A stretch of 64,000 bases of DNA from an uncultured Granulosicoccaceae bacterium (GCA_937925815.1 CALAMQ010000025.1:16186-80185), one strand, 5' to 3'. Positions 8,209-18,406 are shown, counted from the first letter of the stretch. Notes: generated by a model from the letters alone, not told the origin. Numbers and translations are program-made.

Positions 8209-10119
8209 TCAGGCGTGGCGCAAGCCGCCTTTGGCGCTGTCTGATTGATTGCCAACGTGCTCGACAATTCGCGTGATGCGTGCGGCGAGGCCGGCGGTGT
8301 CGAGGCCGGCGTCCGCGAGCAGTTGTTCGCGGCTGCCGTGCTCAAGGTTGCGGTCAGGCAGGCCAATTTGCACCACTTGGGTCAGCCGCTCGGAGGCGTT
8401 TAGGCACTCCGCGACGGCGCTGCCCGCGCCACCCATGATGACGTTTTCTTCGACTGTGATCAGGCAGTCGTGGGTCGCTGCCATTTTGTGCACGAGGGCG
8501 TCGTCCAGCGGTTTGATGAAGCGCATGTTGACCAAGGTCAGGTCGAGTTCATCTGCGATGTCGGTGACGGCCTCGACCATCGTGCCAAAAGCGAGCAGGG
8601 CGACACGGCTGCCGCTGCGGCGGACTTCGGCTTCACCCAGTGGAAGCGCAGTGAGGCTTGCTTCGACCTCGGTGCCTGGCCCCTTGCCGCGCGGGTAGCG
8701 CACCGCGGCGGGACCGTTGTGTTGCCAACAGGTGCTGAGCAATTGCCGGCATTCGTTTTCATCTGCGGGCGCGGCGATCACGAGGTTTGGCACCGCGCGC
8801 AAAAAGCTTAAATCGAAGGCGCCCGCGTGCGTTGGGCCATCGGGGCCAACGACGCCTGCACGGTCAATGGCGAAAGTGACGTCGAGGTTTTGCAGCGCGA
8901 CGTCGTGGATCAATTGATCGTAGGCGCGTTGCAAAAAGGTTGAGTAAATCGCGACCACCGGTTTTTGGCCGTCGCAGGCGAGGCCGGCGGCGAAAGTCAC
9001 GGCGTGTTGCTCAGCGATGGCGACGTCGAAGTAACGCTCTGGGAAGCGCTGCTCGAAGGTGACCATGCCAGAGCCTTCTCGCATGGCGGGTGTGATGCCA
9101 ACGAGGCGGGCGTCAGCGGCGGCCTGATCGCAGAGCCAGTCGCCGAAGACTTGGGTATAGGTCGGGCTGTTGCCGCCACCACCTTTGCTCAGAGGCTGAC
9201 CGGTCTTGGCGTCGAAGGGGCCCGTTGAGTGCAGTGCGAGCGGATCACGCTCTGCCGGCGCATAGCCTTTGCCCTTGCGTGTGATGGCGTGCAGCAGTAC
9301 TGGTCCTTTGAGGTTGCGCACGTTGCGCAACACGTGAACCAGCGTGTTGAGGTCGTGGCCATCGACTGGGCCGTAATAAGTGAAGCCCAACTCTTCGAAC
9401 AGTGTGCCCGGCGCGACTAATCCTTTGACGTGTTCTTCGGCACGCTTGGCGATCTCGGCGAAGGGGCCGGGCAGGGATTCGAGCACGCGCTTGCCGCCCT
9501 CGCGGGCGCCGCTGAATGTGGGTCCGCTGAGCACGCGGGTGAGCGATTGGTTGAGTGCGCCGACGTTGGGTGAGATCGACATGTCGTTGTCGTTGAGAAT
9601 CACCAACAGATCAGTGTCGAGGTTGCCGGCGTGGTTGAGCGCCTCATAGGCGAGCCCAGCGGTGATCGCGCCGTCTCCGATCACGGCGACACAGCGCCGC
9701 GGGTTGGCCTGGCGCTGTGCGGCGACTGCCATGCCGAGGGCGGCGCTGATCGAGGTGCTGCTGTGACCGACGCCGAAGGTGTCAAATTCGCTCTCAGCGC
9801 GGTTTGGGAAGCCGGCGATACCACCTTGTTGACGCAGTCCACTCATCGCGTCGCGTCGGCCCGTTAAGATTTTGTGCGGGTAGCTCTGGTGGCCGACGTC
9901 CCAGACCAGGCGGTCATCGGGGGTGTTGAATACGTAGTGCAATGCAACGGTCAGTTCGACCGTGCCCAAGCTCGCGCCGAGGTGACCTCCGGTTTCAGCC
10001 ACGCACTCGACAAGGCACTGGCGCAACTCAGCTGCGACGGCCGCGAGCCCGCTCTCGGGCAGCTCGCGTAAATCGGCCGGGCTTTTAATCGCGGCGAGTT
10101 TGGGGAAGCGATCAGTCAT
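8209..10119 (-). CDS. dxs: 1-deoxy-D-xylulose-5-phosphate synthase
   Basis: A 636-residue thiamine-diphosphate enzyme that joins pyruvate and glyceraldehyde 3-phosphate to make DXP, the first step of the MEP isoprenoid route and a precursor of thiamine and pyridoxal. The ThDP/Mg motif begins at [18 protein letters not shown] (about residues 146-163) and ends with NDNDMSIS; the transketolase central domain carries [20 protein letters not shown] (about 420-440), followed by the C-terminal transketolase domain. Full length. It is the last gene of the xseB-ispA-dxs run on the minus strand, the standard gammaproteobacterial arrangement. Confidence 0.98.
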   Translation of the reverse strand: MTDRFPKLAAIKSPADLRELPESGLAAVAAELRQCLVECVAETGGHLGASLGTVELTVALHYVFNTPDDRLVWDVGHQSYPHKILTGRRDAMSGLRQQGGIAGFPNRAESEFDTFGVGHSSTSISAALGMAVAAQRQANPRRCVAVIGDGAITAGLAYEALNHAGNLDTDLLVILNDNDMSISPNVGALNQSLTRVLSGPTFSGAREGGKRVLESLPGPFAEIAKRAEEHVKGLVAPGTLFEELGFTYYGPVDGHDLNTLVHVLRNVRNLKGPVLLHAITRKGKGYAPAERDPLALHSTGPFDAKTGQPLSKGGGGNSPTYTQVFGDWLCDQAAADARLVGITPAMREGSGMVTFEQRFPERYFDVAIAEQHAVTFAAGLACDGQKPVVAIYSTFLQRAYDQLIHDVALQNLDVTFAIDRAGVVGPDGPTHAGAFDLSFLRAVPNLVIAAPADENECRQLLSTCWQHNGPAAVRYPRGKGPGTEVEASLTALPLGEAEVRRSGSRVALLAFGTMVEAVTDIADELDLTLVNMRFIKPLDDALVHKMAATHDCLITVEENVIMGGAGSAVAECLNASERLTQVVQIGLPDRNLEHGSREQLLADAGLDTAGLAARITRIVEHVGNQSDSAKGGLRHA

Positions 10120-10212
10120 GGCGTCTGGTCAGGGCTCGACATCGTGGTGTGGCTGAGGGTGAATAGAGTTAGTGTGGCTGATACGGTCGCAAATGGGGGT
10201 CATGTCGCGCGG

Positions 10213-11127
10213 TCAATGGGTGCGCGTGACGCTGAAATCAGCGAGCGCCCGAAGTGCCGGCACGGGTCGCTCCAGGGCATCGAGCGCTTCGTGGGCCGCG
10301 CTGTGTGCGGCTGCGGCCTCGGCGCGCGCACCGTCAACCCCCAGCAGTGAGCAGTAGGTTGGTTTGCCCTGGGCCGCGTCCGCGCCTTGGCGCTTGCCAA
10401 GGGTTTGGGTGTCGGCGGTGACGTCGAGAATGTCGTCTGCAATCTGAAACGCGAGGCCCAGCGCATCGCTGTAGCGTCGCAGGGTGGCGCGGGTGGCGCC
10501 GTCGACACCCGCGGCCAGTGCGCCGAGTGAGACTGCCGCTGTGATCAGTCCCCCGGTTTTTTTGCGGTGCATGTGTTGCAGCTCTTGCAGCGTAAGCTGG
10601 CGCTCGACCGCGGCGAGATCTATTGCCTGCCCGCCCGCCATGCCATCGACGCCGCTGTGCTGCGCGAGGCAGGCGATCATCGCCAGGCGCGTGCTGTCAC
10701 TGTTGTGGGAATCGGTTGCGAGCGCGGTGAAGGCGTTGGTTTGCAGCGCGTCACCGGCGAGGATGGCGGTGGCCTCGTCAAATTTGATGTGGACTGTGGG
10801 TTGACCGCGGCGCAAGTCGTCGTCGTCCATCGCCGGCAGATCGTCGTGGACGAGTGAATAGGCGTGGATCATTTCTATCGCGGCGGCCGGCGCGTCGAGC
10901 GCGAGCGGGTTTGCGCCGAAGCTGTCGCCTGTGGCGTACACCAGCGCTGGGCGCATGCGCTTGCCGCCGTTGCTGACAGCGTAGTGCATGGCGTCAACCA
11001 GCTGAGCCGTGCGGGCATCGTGTTGTGCTAAACGCTCTGCGATTGCGGCGTTGGCGAGCGCGCACCAACGTTCCAGTGCGGACGCGAGTGCAAATTCTGG
11101 CTCGGTGGCGGTCAGCAAATCAGTCAC
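10213..11127 (-). CDS. ispA: Farnesyl diphosphate (polyprenyl) synthase
   Basis: A 304-residue short-chain trans-prenyltransferase that extends DMAPP with IPP to geranyl and then farnesyl diphosphate for quinone and undecaprenyl carriers. The first Asp-rich motif is DDLPAMDDDD and the second is FQIADDILD; between them lies the KTGG segment that binds pyrophosphate. The GTG start overlaps the last 8 bases of xseB, implying translational coupling. The dxs gene follows after a 93-base gap, so DXP synthesis and prenyl chain elongation are encoded together. Confidence 0.96.
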   Translation of the reverse strand: MTDLLTATEPEFALASALERWCALANAAIAERLAQHDARTAQLVDAMHYAVSNGGKRMRPALVYATGDSFGANPLALDAPAAAIEMIHAYSLVHDDLPAMDDDDLRRGQPTVHIKFDEATAILAGDALQTNAFTALATDSHNSDSTRLAMIACLAQHSGVDGMAGGQAIDLAAVERQLTLQELQHMHRKKTGGLITAAVSLGALAAGVDGATRATLRRYSDALGLAFQIADDILDVTADTQTLGKRQGADAAQGKPTYCSLLGVDGARAEAAAAHSAAHEALDALERPVPALRALADFSVTRTH

Positions 11128-11374
11128 GATCGCTGGGGTCTGTCTGCTCGGTGGGATCCAGATCGGCGAGTTCGCCGGTGTCGAGCAGTACTTGGACTTT
11201 CTGCTCGATGTCAGTCAGTGCGCCGCGGCAGTGTCGCGCAAGGGCAACGCCTTGTTCGAAATCGGCCAGAGCGCTCTCGAGCGGTTGTTCACCGGATTCG
11301 ATTTTCTCAACCACTGCTTCGAGTGCGTCGAGTGCGTCCTGGAAGGGCATCGACTTCTTGACCGATTTACTCAC
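11120..11374 (-). CDS. xseB: Exodeoxyribonuclease VII small subunit
   Basis: An 84-residue XseB protein. The conserved core ALDALEAVVEKIESGEQPLESALADFEQGVAL (about residues 15-45) forms the helical hairpin that wraps the XseA large subunit in the nuclease, which cuts single-stranded DNA to short oligonucleotides. The C-terminus is a short acidic tail. The partner xseA is not in this window. It overlaps ispA by 8 bases, as in many gammaproteobacteria. Confidence 0.95.
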   Translation of the reverse strand: MSKSVKKSMPFQDALDALEAVVEKIESGEQPLESALADFEQGVALARHCRGALTDIEQKVQVLLDTGELADLDPTEQTDPSDRD

Positions 11375-11486
11375 GGGTGCGCCTGTGCTGGAAAAATGAC
11401 GATGGTATCAGCCCGCCGGGTCTGCTGCGATCCCGGTGTCGTGATACAAACACCACACAAAGGCTGTGCTTGGCAGGTGGCGGTGG

Positions 11487-13004
11487 TCAGCCGTTCGAGT
11501 GAGCACACCGCGGCAGCGTGAGACAGGCCGTGGTGCCGTGTTTGGTTGACGTGAGTGTCAGCGAGCCACCGAGTAACTTTGCCAGCCGCACACTGATCGG
11601 CAGCCCCATGCCCATGCCGTCAGGCTTGGTTGTAAACAGTGGGTCGAACAATCGCCCGGACGCTTCCGGCTGCAAACCACCGCCGCGGTCTGTGATGTAG
11701 ATGCCTGCTGTGTCGCAGTCGATGGCAGTGAGTTGAACGTCTATGACCCGCGCACGTGGTGGCTGCGGCTCATTGGATTCCAGGCGGCCGTGGACTGCCT
11801 GAACGGCGTTATCAATTAGGTTTTTGAGAATTTGCTCGACCTTCAGCGGATCGACGTCTGCATACAGCGCGTTGCGTGCCGAGGCGAAGCGCAGCTCAAA
11901 GTCTGCAGGCAACGTGGCTGCGTTGATAAATCGTTCGACCCAAGCGCCGAGCTCGACCCGTTCACCAGCTGTGGTCGTGCCAGTTGCCATGTCGCGCGAC
12001 AAGCGCAGCAGGTGGTCGAGGCGCAGGGTGTTTGATTCGACGCGGTACAGCGCCTCTTTAACTGCAGGTTGTGCGTCCGCGAGCTTAAGCACTAACAGTC
12101 TTGAGGCGGCCTGAATCGCGCCCAGCGGGCTTCGTACTTCGTGAATCACGGCGCCGGCTTGGGTGCCAAGGCGCGCCAGCGCTGTCTGCCCACGCAATTG
12201 CTCGCGCAAAGCTGCGTTTTCGGTTTCAAGCTCGGTATACCTTGCCTCGAGAAGGCGGCGTTCGCGTGCGACCTCGGTTTTGTTTTTTGACAGCGCGCTG
12301 GCTAACGCACTGATGCCGCTTGGCGGAGCGTAAAATCGGGTGCGTGGCAGTGTCAACGCGGCGCGCTTGTGGTCCTGTCTAGTCGGTCCAAAGGCGATAG
12401 ACAGCGCGTGAAGGTGGCGGCCAAAAAAGTGGTGGTAGAGCAGCGCGACAATTGCTGCCATCGCCAACATGCGTATGAAGTTTGTTAGCAGCCTAGGTCC
12501 GATGGACGCGTTGAACCGTTGTTGGAACGCTTTGGCGTCGGTGCGCAGTGTGAGGGTGCCAATCGCCTGGATGCCATCTTTGGGGCTGTCACCGCTGATG
12601 AGTGGAAAGACGGATTCGCGCAAGGGTGCTGTCACCGACACACCCGCAGTGAGTGTGTTTTGGCCCAACTGTTCGAGTATGACTTCATCAACGGTCTGCT
12701 TCTCGGCAATGATCTCAACCAGCTTTTGGGTGTGGTCTGATTCGCCTTCAATGATGCTGTGGATCAGCGGCAAAGTGTCGAGGTGCAAAATGGCGTCGTG
12801 TTGGGCGCCGATCTCGGCGGTGCTGTCGCGGTACTCGATTACCAGCTCGTAGGCGGTGGTCAGGCAAGCCAACACGGTGCACGTGATCAAGGCGACAATA
12901 AGGGTGTTGGCTGGGCCGCCGCGAAACCTGTTGCGCAGTGATCGCGCTTGGCTTTCGGAGTCCGTGCTGTGACGCTCGCCGGTTTGTGTTGTAGGCGTCA
13001 ACAT
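11487..13004 (-). CDS. Membrane-bound sensor histidine kinase without adjacent regulator
   Basis: A 505-residue two-component sensor. A transmembrane helix at about residues 33-50 and another at about 174-192 bracket a periplasmic sensor region of roughly 120 residues that I cannot classify. A coiled-coil signalling stretch (about 240-275) leads into the phosphoacceptor motif HEVRSPLG, with H288. The ATPase domain shows the N box (KNLIDNAVQAV), the G1 box (DRGGG) and the G2 box (GMGMGLPIS). No response-regulator gene lies beside it; its neighbours on the same strand are radA upstream and xseB downstream. The cognate regulator is probably elsewhere. The stimulus is unknown. Confidence 0.93.
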   Translation of the reverse strand: MLTPTTQTGERHSTDSESQARSLRNRFRGGPANTLIVALITCTVLACLTTAYELVIEYRDSTAEIGAQHDAILHLDTLPLIHSIIEGESDHTQKLVEIIAEKQTVDEVILEQLGQNTLTAGVSVTAPLRESVFPLISGDSPKDGIQAIGTLTLRTDAKAFQQRFNASIGPRLLTNFIRMLAMAAIVALLYHHFFGRHLHALSIAFGPTRQDHKRAALTLPRTRFYAPPSGISALASALSKNKTEVARERRLLEARYTELETENAALREQLRGQTALARLGTQAGAVIHEVRSPLGAIQAASRLLVLKLADAQPAVKEALYRVESNTLRLDHLLRLSRDMATGTTTAGERVELGAWVERFINAATLPADFELRFASARNALYADVDPLKVEQILKNLIDNAVQAVHGRLESNEPQPPRARVIDVQLTAIDCDTAGIYITDRGGGLQPEASGRLFDPLFTTKPDGMGMGLPISVRLAKLLGGSLTLTSTKHGTTACLTLPRCAHSNG

Positions 13005-13211
13005 TGGCAGCTGTGGGCAGCTCTACTGCACGGTTTCGCACGCAACACGGCGGCACTTGTTTGCGCAGCGTGTACTAGCGGCGCGCGAGCGCGCTTGGTG
13101 ACGGTTTTAGCGGTCAACGGTTGTTCCTTCAACTGTTGCCGGACTCGGCGCGAGTCGGCTGTCCTATCTGCAGTCTAGCTGAACCGCCAACCCCAGTCGT
13201 TTTGATACCGG

Positions 13212-14573
13212 TCACACGAAGTGATCAATGGCCTCAGACAGGCGGCTGACGCCAACGAGCTCGATACCCTTTGGTGCCGGTTTTGGCAGATTCCGCAATG
13301 GGACAATGGCGCGTTTAAATCCGTGTTTTGCTGCAGTTCTAAGCCGATCAAGACCATTTGGGACGGGTCTAACTTCGCCTGCGAGGCCAATTTCGCCAAA
13401 TGCGATAAGGTCCTGCGGCGCGGGTCTGTCACGCAATGATGACAAACAGGCAAGCAACATTGGCAGATCGGCTGCGGTCTCTGCGATGCGCACACCACCG
13501 ACGGCGTTTAGGTAGACGTCTTGGTCGTGCAGAGTGATGCCGCCGTGGCGGTGCATGACCGCGAGCAGCATCGCCAGCCGCGCGCCGTCAACGCCTACGG
13601 CGAGTCTGCGCGGGTTACCTAGGTGACTGTCTTCAACCAGGGCTTGCAGTTCGACCAACAGCGGGCGGGTGCCCTCCATGACCGACATAATCACAGACCC
13701 GGAAACCGGCTCGTCGTGGCGGGACAGGAAAATGGCGGACGGGTTGTTGATGCCGATCAGCCCGGATTCCTCCATCGCGAAGACGCCGAGTTCGTTGACC
13801 GCGCCAAAACGGTTCTTGACTGACCTCACCATGCGCAACCGACTGCCAGCCTCACCCTCGAAATACAAGACTGTGTCAACCATGTGCTCGAGCACGCGCG
13901 GCCCGGCGAGCTGACCTTCTTTGGTGACGTGCCCCACTATCAACAACGCGACGCCGCTTTGCTTGGCGAATCGCACCAGTTGGGCTGCGCTCTCGCGCAC
14001 TTGAGCCACCGACCCCGGGGCCGATTGCAGCGCATCGCTGTATATTGTTTGTATTGAGTCAATTACAAGCGTGGACGGAGTGTGTTTTTGAGCAGTGGCA
14101 ACGATGCGCTCAACGCAGGTTTCGGCGAGCAACTGCATGTCGTCTGCGGCGAGCGAAAGCCGCATGGCGCGCAACTTGATCTGTTGCATGGATTCTTCGC
14201 CGCTGACATACAAGCCCGGCTGTTGCGCTGAGAGCGCAGCCAGGGTTTGTATCAGCAGAGTTGATTTGCCAATGCCAGGGTCGCCGCCTAGCAGTGTGAC
14301 TGAGCCCGGCACAAGGCCGCCGCCGAGCACGCGGTCAAGTTCCCCAATGCCGGTTGGAGTGCGGCTGTCCTCGCTGTAGGTGACATCCGCCAGGCGGGAT
14401 ATAGCCTGTGCATTGCCCGCATACCCAACCGTGCGTGCGCCGGTGCCAGCTGGTGGCGCGCTCGCGGTTTCCTCGAGCGTGTTCCAACTCTCACAGTCGG
14501 CGCATTGACCAGCCCATTTTGTCGACACCGCGCCGCAAGCCGTGCAGACGTAGCTCGCGCGTGTCTTAGCCAC
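13212..14573 (-). CDS. radA: DNA repair protein RadA/Sms
   Basis: A 453-residue RadA, a hexameric helicase-like ATPase that drives branch migration in RecA-mediated recombination. The N-terminal zinc finger is CTACGAVSTKWAGQCADC (about residues 10-27). The Walker A motif is GDPGIGKST (about 98-106), and the RadA-specific KNRFG motif follows near residue 255. The last 150 residues are the Lon-protease-like domain, which lacks protease activity in this family. Full length with all core motifs. It sits upstream of the histidine kinase on the same strand. Confidence 0.97.
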   Translation of the reverse strand: MAKTRASYVCTACGAVSTKWAGQCADCESWNTLEETASAPPAGTGARTVGYAGNAQAISRLADVTYSEDSRTPTGIGELDRVLGGGLVPGSVTLLGGDPGIGKSTLLIQTLAALSAQQPGLYVSGEESMQQIKLRAMRLSLAADDMQLLAETCVERIVATAQKHTPSTLVIDSIQTIYSDALQSAPGSVAQVRESAAQLVRFAKQSGVALLIVGHVTKEGQLAGPRVLEHMVDTVLYFEGEAGSRLRMVRSVKNRFGAVNELGVFAMEESGLIGINNPSAIFLSRHDEPVSGSVIMSVMEGTRPLLVELQALVEDSHLGNPRRLAVGVDGARLAMLLAVMHRHGGITLHDQDVYLNAVGGVRIAETAADLPMLLACLSSLRDRPAPQDLIAFGEIGLAGEVRPVPNGLDRLRTAAKHGFKRAIVPLRNLPKPAPKGIELVGVSRLSEAIDHFV

Positions 14574-14612
14574 GGATGCGGCCTTTAGGTGTGGCAGCTA
14601 TGCGCAAACACA

Positions 14613-15917
14613 TCACTGTGATGCAGCGTCGGCGCTGTCGCCGGTGTCCGCAGTCGGTGCGTCCGGCGCTGGAGACACTCTTGCGGTATCAACGGCGTTG
14701 CCGTCGAGCGCCAGAACTTCAATCCCGTTGCCGTCGATCTCAAGTGAGGAGCCAACTTCTGGCAGCGACTCGAGGTGTTCGAGGATGACACCGTTGAGCG
14801 TTTTGGGGCCATCAGTTGAGACTGACCAGCCGAGCTCACGGTTGAGTGTGCGCACCGGGGTTGCACCGTCGACCAGGAAGCTGCCGTCTTCTTGCGGCAA
14901 GATCTCTGGCGGTGCGGCGTAGGCATCGTCGGTAAATTCGCCGACAATTTCCTGCAAGATGTCTTCGACGGTGAGCAGCCCCTGGATGTCACCGTACTCG
15001 TCAACCACCAATCCCGAGCGCCGCTTCTCGCGCTGGAAATTCAACAGCTGCACGTTGAGAGGCGTGTTCTCGGGAATGAAGTACAAGTCTTGAAGCTGGT
15101 TTTCCAATCCCGACAGTGTCAGCGTGCCTGAGCGCGCGGGGTTGAACACCTTGCGCAATTGCAGCAGGCCGACGGCTTGGTCGATGTTCTCGCGAAACAC
15201 CAGTAGCCGCCCGTGCGGGGAGTTGACGATTTGTTCGAGCATGACATCCCAGGGCTCGTCGAGGTCAACGCCTTCGATCTCATTGCGCGGCACCATGACG
15301 TCGTTGACGGTGACTTGCTCGAGGTCGAGCACGTTGAGCAACATGTCGACATGGGCTTTGGGGATTTTCTTGCCTGAATCGGCGAGCACGGTGCGCAGTT
15401 CATCGCGGTTGAGTGCGTCTTCGTTCAAGGGTGCTTGGGTCGCGCCAAAGAGCTTGAGCACGACATTGGCCATCATGTTGACGAGGTAGACCAAGGGGTA
15501 GAGCACGCGCAACAGTGGTACGTAGACGTAGGCTGCGATAAAGGCGAGCTTTTCAGGGTGACGTGTGGCGAGCGTTTTTGGCGCGACCTCGGCGAATATC
15601 AGCACCACCAGCGTCATGCCGCCGGTTGCGATTGCGATGCCTGGCTCACCCCAAATATCGAGTGCAATTGCGGTGGCAATGGCCGACGCGAGGATGTTGA
15701 CGAAGTTGTTGCCGAGCAGGATCAGTCCGATCAGACGGTCCGGGCGCTCGAGCAATGACTGTGCCCGTCGCGCACCGCCGTTGCCCTCTTTGGCAAGGTG
15801 GCGCAGACGGTAGCGGTTCAACGTCATGAGGGCTGTCTCAGAGCCTGAAAAGAAGCCTGAGAGTATGATGAGCACCAGCAAGAGGCCGGCAAGAAAGCTC
15901 AGATGAAATTCGTCCAA
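14613..15917 (-). CDS. CorB-like DUF21/CBS-domain membrane protein
   Basis: A 434-residue HlyC/CorC-family membrane protein, closest in layout and context to E. coli YfjD (CorB). Residues 1-190 form the DUF21 transmembrane module with four hydrophobic segments, including the SGSETALMTLNRYRLRHLAKEGN signature near residues 25-47. Two CBS domains follow (about 205-330), with DEYGDIQGLLTVEDILQEIVGEF closing the pair, and the C-terminal CorC_HlyC domain (about 345-420) precedes an acidic tail. The family is linked to Mg2+ homeostasis or efflux. It lies next to ypjD and ffh, as in E. coli. Confidence 0.93.
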   Translation of the reverse strand: MDEFHLSFLAGLLLVLIILSGFFSGSETALMTLNRYRLRHLAKEGNGGARRAQSLLERPDRLIGLILLGNNFVNILASAIATAIALDIWGEPGIAIATGGMTLVVLIFAEVAPKTLATRHPEKLAFIAAYVYVPLLRVLYPLVYLVNMMANVVLKLFGATQAPLNEDALNRDELRTVLADSGKKIPKAHVDMLLNVLDLEQVTVNDVMVPRNEIEGVDLDEPWDVMLEQIVNSPHGRLLVFRENIDQAVGLLQLRKVFNPARSGTLTLSGLENQLQDLYFIPENTPLNVQLLNFQREKRRSGLVVDEYGDIQGLLTVEDILQEIVGEFTDDAYAAPPEILPQEDGSFLVDGATPVRTLNRELGWSVSTDGPKTLNGVILEHLESLPEVGSSLEIDGNGIEVLALDGNAVDTARVSPAPDAPTADTGDSADAASQ

Positions 15918-16014
15918 GTGGGGTTTTGCAACCGCTAAAGCGAGTCACTGTTCTAAGGGTCGAGCTCGACGCTGTCAAGTGTCGGTTCACAGTCACGCTG
16001 TTCTGTGTGGTCTG

Positions 16015-16800
16015 TCATGTGCCATTGGCGAGAAAGACTTCAAGCACAAGCTTGCTGCCAAAAAAACCGACAATCAGCAGCACCATGCCTGTCAGCGTCC
16101 AGCGCAGTGCGGTCTTGCCACGCCACCCGGCGAGGTGGTGGCCGGCCAGCAGCGCGGCAAATGCAGCCCACGCGAGCAGAGAAAAAACGGTTTTGTGCGC
16201 GACGCGCTGGGCAAACATGTCGTCCAAAAAGGCGAAGCCAGTGACGATTGCGAGCGTTAAAATGGCCAGCCCAATCGCTAACAGCCTGAACATCAACCGC
16301 TCCATTGCGGCGAGCGGCGGCAACCTGCTCGGTCCCGCTCCCGGCGCTTGGCGTAACTGCGCGGTGTGCCATGCAACCAGACACGCTTGCGCGGCGGCCA
16401 GGCAGAGCACGCCGTAGGCGCTGAGCGAGAGCAGTGCGTGCAACCACACGCCAGCGTCGATGTGTGTGCTGGTGCCAACGCTGACAAACGGCACCACGGC
16501 CACGATCAGCGCTGCAGGTGGCAGCACCAACACGCCGAGGCTCTGTACAGGGTTCCGCGCCGCGAGGCAGAGCAGGATTGCGACCATTGCCCAGGCAGCC
16601 AGAGACAGCGCGTTGGTAATGGCGAGGTTGAAGGTGCCAGTGAGCGCGACAGAGCCGGCGTGGGCGGCGAGTGCAAAGACCGCGGGCAACGCGTGTTGCA
16701 GCGGGCGCCTTGTCACGCCTTGGCCGGCCAGGCTGCGCCGGAGGTTAAACGCCGCGCTTAGGTACAGCGCTGCCGCGAGCAAACCCAGAAAACCGCTCAT
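16015..16800 (-). CDS. YpjD-like inner-membrane protein (cytochrome c assembly family)
   Basis: A 261-residue polytopic membrane protein with about eight hydrophobic helices, related to the CcsA/CcmC cytochrome c assembly family; YpjD members are proposed to support the CorB-type Mg2+ transport system. The start MSGFLGLLAAALYLSAAFNL was chosen because the upstream extension is Arg/Pro-rich and not hydrophobic. Conserved-looking His residues occur in THIDAGVWLHALLSLSAYG (about residues 110-128), VAHKTVFSLLAW (about 205) and GHHLAGWRGKTALRW (about 222). It is divergent from ffh and precedes the CorB-like gene, the E. coli gene order. Confidence 0.9.
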   Translation of the reverse strand: MSGFLGLLAAALYLSAAFNLRRSLAGQGVTRRPLQHALPAVFALAAHAGSVALTGTFNLAITNALSLAAWAMVAILLCLAARNPVQSLGVLVLPPAALIVAVVPFVSVGTSTHIDAGVWLHALLSLSAYGVLCLAAAQACLVAWHTAQLRQAPGAGPSRLPPLAAMERLMFRLLAIGLAILTLAIVTGFAFLDDMFAQRVAHKTVFSLLAWAAFAALLAGHHLAGWRGKTALRWTLTGMVLLIVGFFGSKLVLEVFLANGT

Positions 16801-16964
16801 GTGGCAGTGCGCAAGTGGCTCAACCGAGGTCGGCGCCTGGGGGGGCAAACTGTCACGGCATCCACGTCCACGGGGTGATAGGTTCGCTCTACAGTATACT
16901 GGGCAGGCAGCACGGCGCAGAAACGCCACCACCATCCACCCAACGATACACAGCCGGACACCGC

Positions 16965-18359
16965 ATGTTTGCCAACCTCAGCGAGCGTTTGGGCGCGACG
17001 CTTAAGAATCTTCGCGGCCAGGGCCGAATCACAGAGCAAAACGTCAAAGACACGTTGCGAGAAGTGCGCATGGCGCTGCTCGAGGCGGATGTTGCGCTGC
17101 CAGTGGTCAAGCAATTTATCGATCAAGTGCGCGACAAGGCGCTCGGTGTGGAGGTGTTGCAAAGCCTCACCCCGGGTCAGGCGCTGGTCAAAGTGGTGCA
17201 CGACGAATTGGTCGCGGTCATGGGTGCGGAAAACGCCGCTCTCGACCTCAGCCAACAGCCGCCAGCAACTGTACTCATGGCGGGTTTGCAGGGGGCGGGT
17301 AAGACCACCACAACCGCCAAACTCGCACGCCACTTGGTCGAGCGCGAAAACAAGAAAGTGATGGTGGTCAGTTGCGATGTCTACCGACCGGCCGCAATCA
17401 AGCAGCTTGAAACGTTGGCCAAAGACGTGGGGGTTGCGTTTTTTCCGTCGAGCGCCGACGACAAACCCGAGGCGATCGCCCGTGCTGCGCTCGACGAGGC
17501 ACGCCGCCAGCTCGCCGATGTCCTGCTCGTTGACACGGCAGGGCGGCTCGCCATCGACGACGCGATGATGGCCGAAATCAAGTCGCTGCACGCCGCGGTG
17601 CAACCGGTTGAAACCCTGTTTGTGGTCGATGCCATGACAGGTCAGGACGCGGCCAACACCGCCGCGGCTTTCGGTGAGGCTCTGCCGCTGACGGGTGTGG
17701 TGCTGACCAAAACTGACGGCGACGCACGCGGTGGTGCGGCGTTGAGTGTGCGTACAGTCACCGGTGTGCCAATCAAGTTTCTCGGTGTCGGTGAGAAGAC
17801 AGCGGCACTCGAAGCCTTTCACCCCGACCGCGTCGCGTCGCGCATTCTCGGTATGGGAGACGTGGTCTCTTTGGTCGAGGAAGTCTCGCGCCAAGTGGAC
17901 ATGGACAAGGCCGCAAAGCTTGCGCGCAAGGTCAAGAAAGGCAAGGGCTTTGATCTCGAAGACATGCGTGATCAGCTGCTGCAATTGCAGAACATGGGGG
18001 GCATTGAGTCCATGCTCGACAAATTGCCTGGCATGGATCAACTGCCCGACCACCTGCGTCAAAAGGCGATGGACCAAGCGACGGGAGGCGGCGACGTCAA
18101 GCGCAACATCGCCATTATCAGTTCGATGACACCGCGTGAAAGGCGCTTTCCAGATCTGATAAAAGGGTCGCGGCGACGGCGCATTGCCGCTGGGTCCGGC
18201 ACGCAGGTTCAAGACGTCAACCGCTTGCTCAAGCAGCACCTTCAGATGAGCAAAATGATGAAAAAAATGGGTAAAGCCGGCGGCATGAAAAAGATGATGC
18301 GCATGATGGGTGGCGCCGGCGGCATGCCGCCAATGCCGCCGGGCATGCCCAAACTCTAA
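16965..18359 (+). CDS. ffh: Signal recognition particle protein Ffh
   Basis: A 464-residue SRP GTPase that binds 4.5S RNA and N-terminal signal anchors to send inner-membrane proteins to FtsY and SecYEG. The N domain begins MFANLSERLGATLKNLRGQGRI; the G domain has GLQGAGKTTTTAKLA (about residues 105-119), DTAGRL (about 188) and TKTDGDARGG (about 248). The M domain ends in the Met/Gly-rich tail MKKMMRMMGGAGGMPPMPPGM. The start at 16965 fits the family; the longer upstream frame is not coding. A TATACT at 16895-16900 could be its -10 box. Divergent from ypjD. Confidence 0.98.
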   Translation: MFANLSERLGATLKNLRGQGRITEQNVKDTLREVRMALLEADVALPVVKQFIDQVRDKALGVEVLQSLTPGQALVKVVHDELVAVMGAENAALDLSQQPPATVLMAGLQGAGKTTTTAKLARHLVERENKKVMVVSCDVYRPAAIKQLETLAKDVGVAFFPSSADDKPEAIARAALDEARRQLADVLLVDTAGRLAIDDAMMAEIKSLHAAVQPVETLFVVDAMTGQDAANTAAAFGEALPLTGVVLTKTDGDARGGAALSVRTVTGVPIKFLGVGEKTAALEAFHPDRVASRILGMGDVVSLVEEVSRQVDMDKAAKLARKVKKGKGFDLEDMRDQLLQLQNMGGIESMLDKLPGMDQLPDHLRQKAMDQATGGGDVKRNIAIISSMTPRERRFPDLIKGSRRRRIAAGSGTQVQDVNRLLKQHLQMSKMMKKMGKAGGMKKMMRMMGGAGGMPPMPPGMPKL

Positions 18360-18372
18360 GGGCCCGATGCCG

Positions 18373-18406
18373 CTCGCGATGGCTCAACCCCGCAGGTTAT
18401 CGCGAG
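18373..18406 (+). terminator. Hairpin downstream of ffh
   Basis: Perfect 8-bp arms CTCGCGAT and ATCGCGAG separated by 18 bases, starting 13 bases after the ffh stop. The loop is long and no T-run follows, so intrinsic termination is doubtful; it may protect the 3' end. The rest of the 210-bp gap to the next gene holds nothing else that I can name. Confidence 0.35.

Noticed and set aside
16797..18239. Long minus-strand frame opposite ffh
   Set aside because: It runs antisense to the whole ffh gene, has Cys/His/Arg-rich composition and no domain; a shadow of a high-GC gene.
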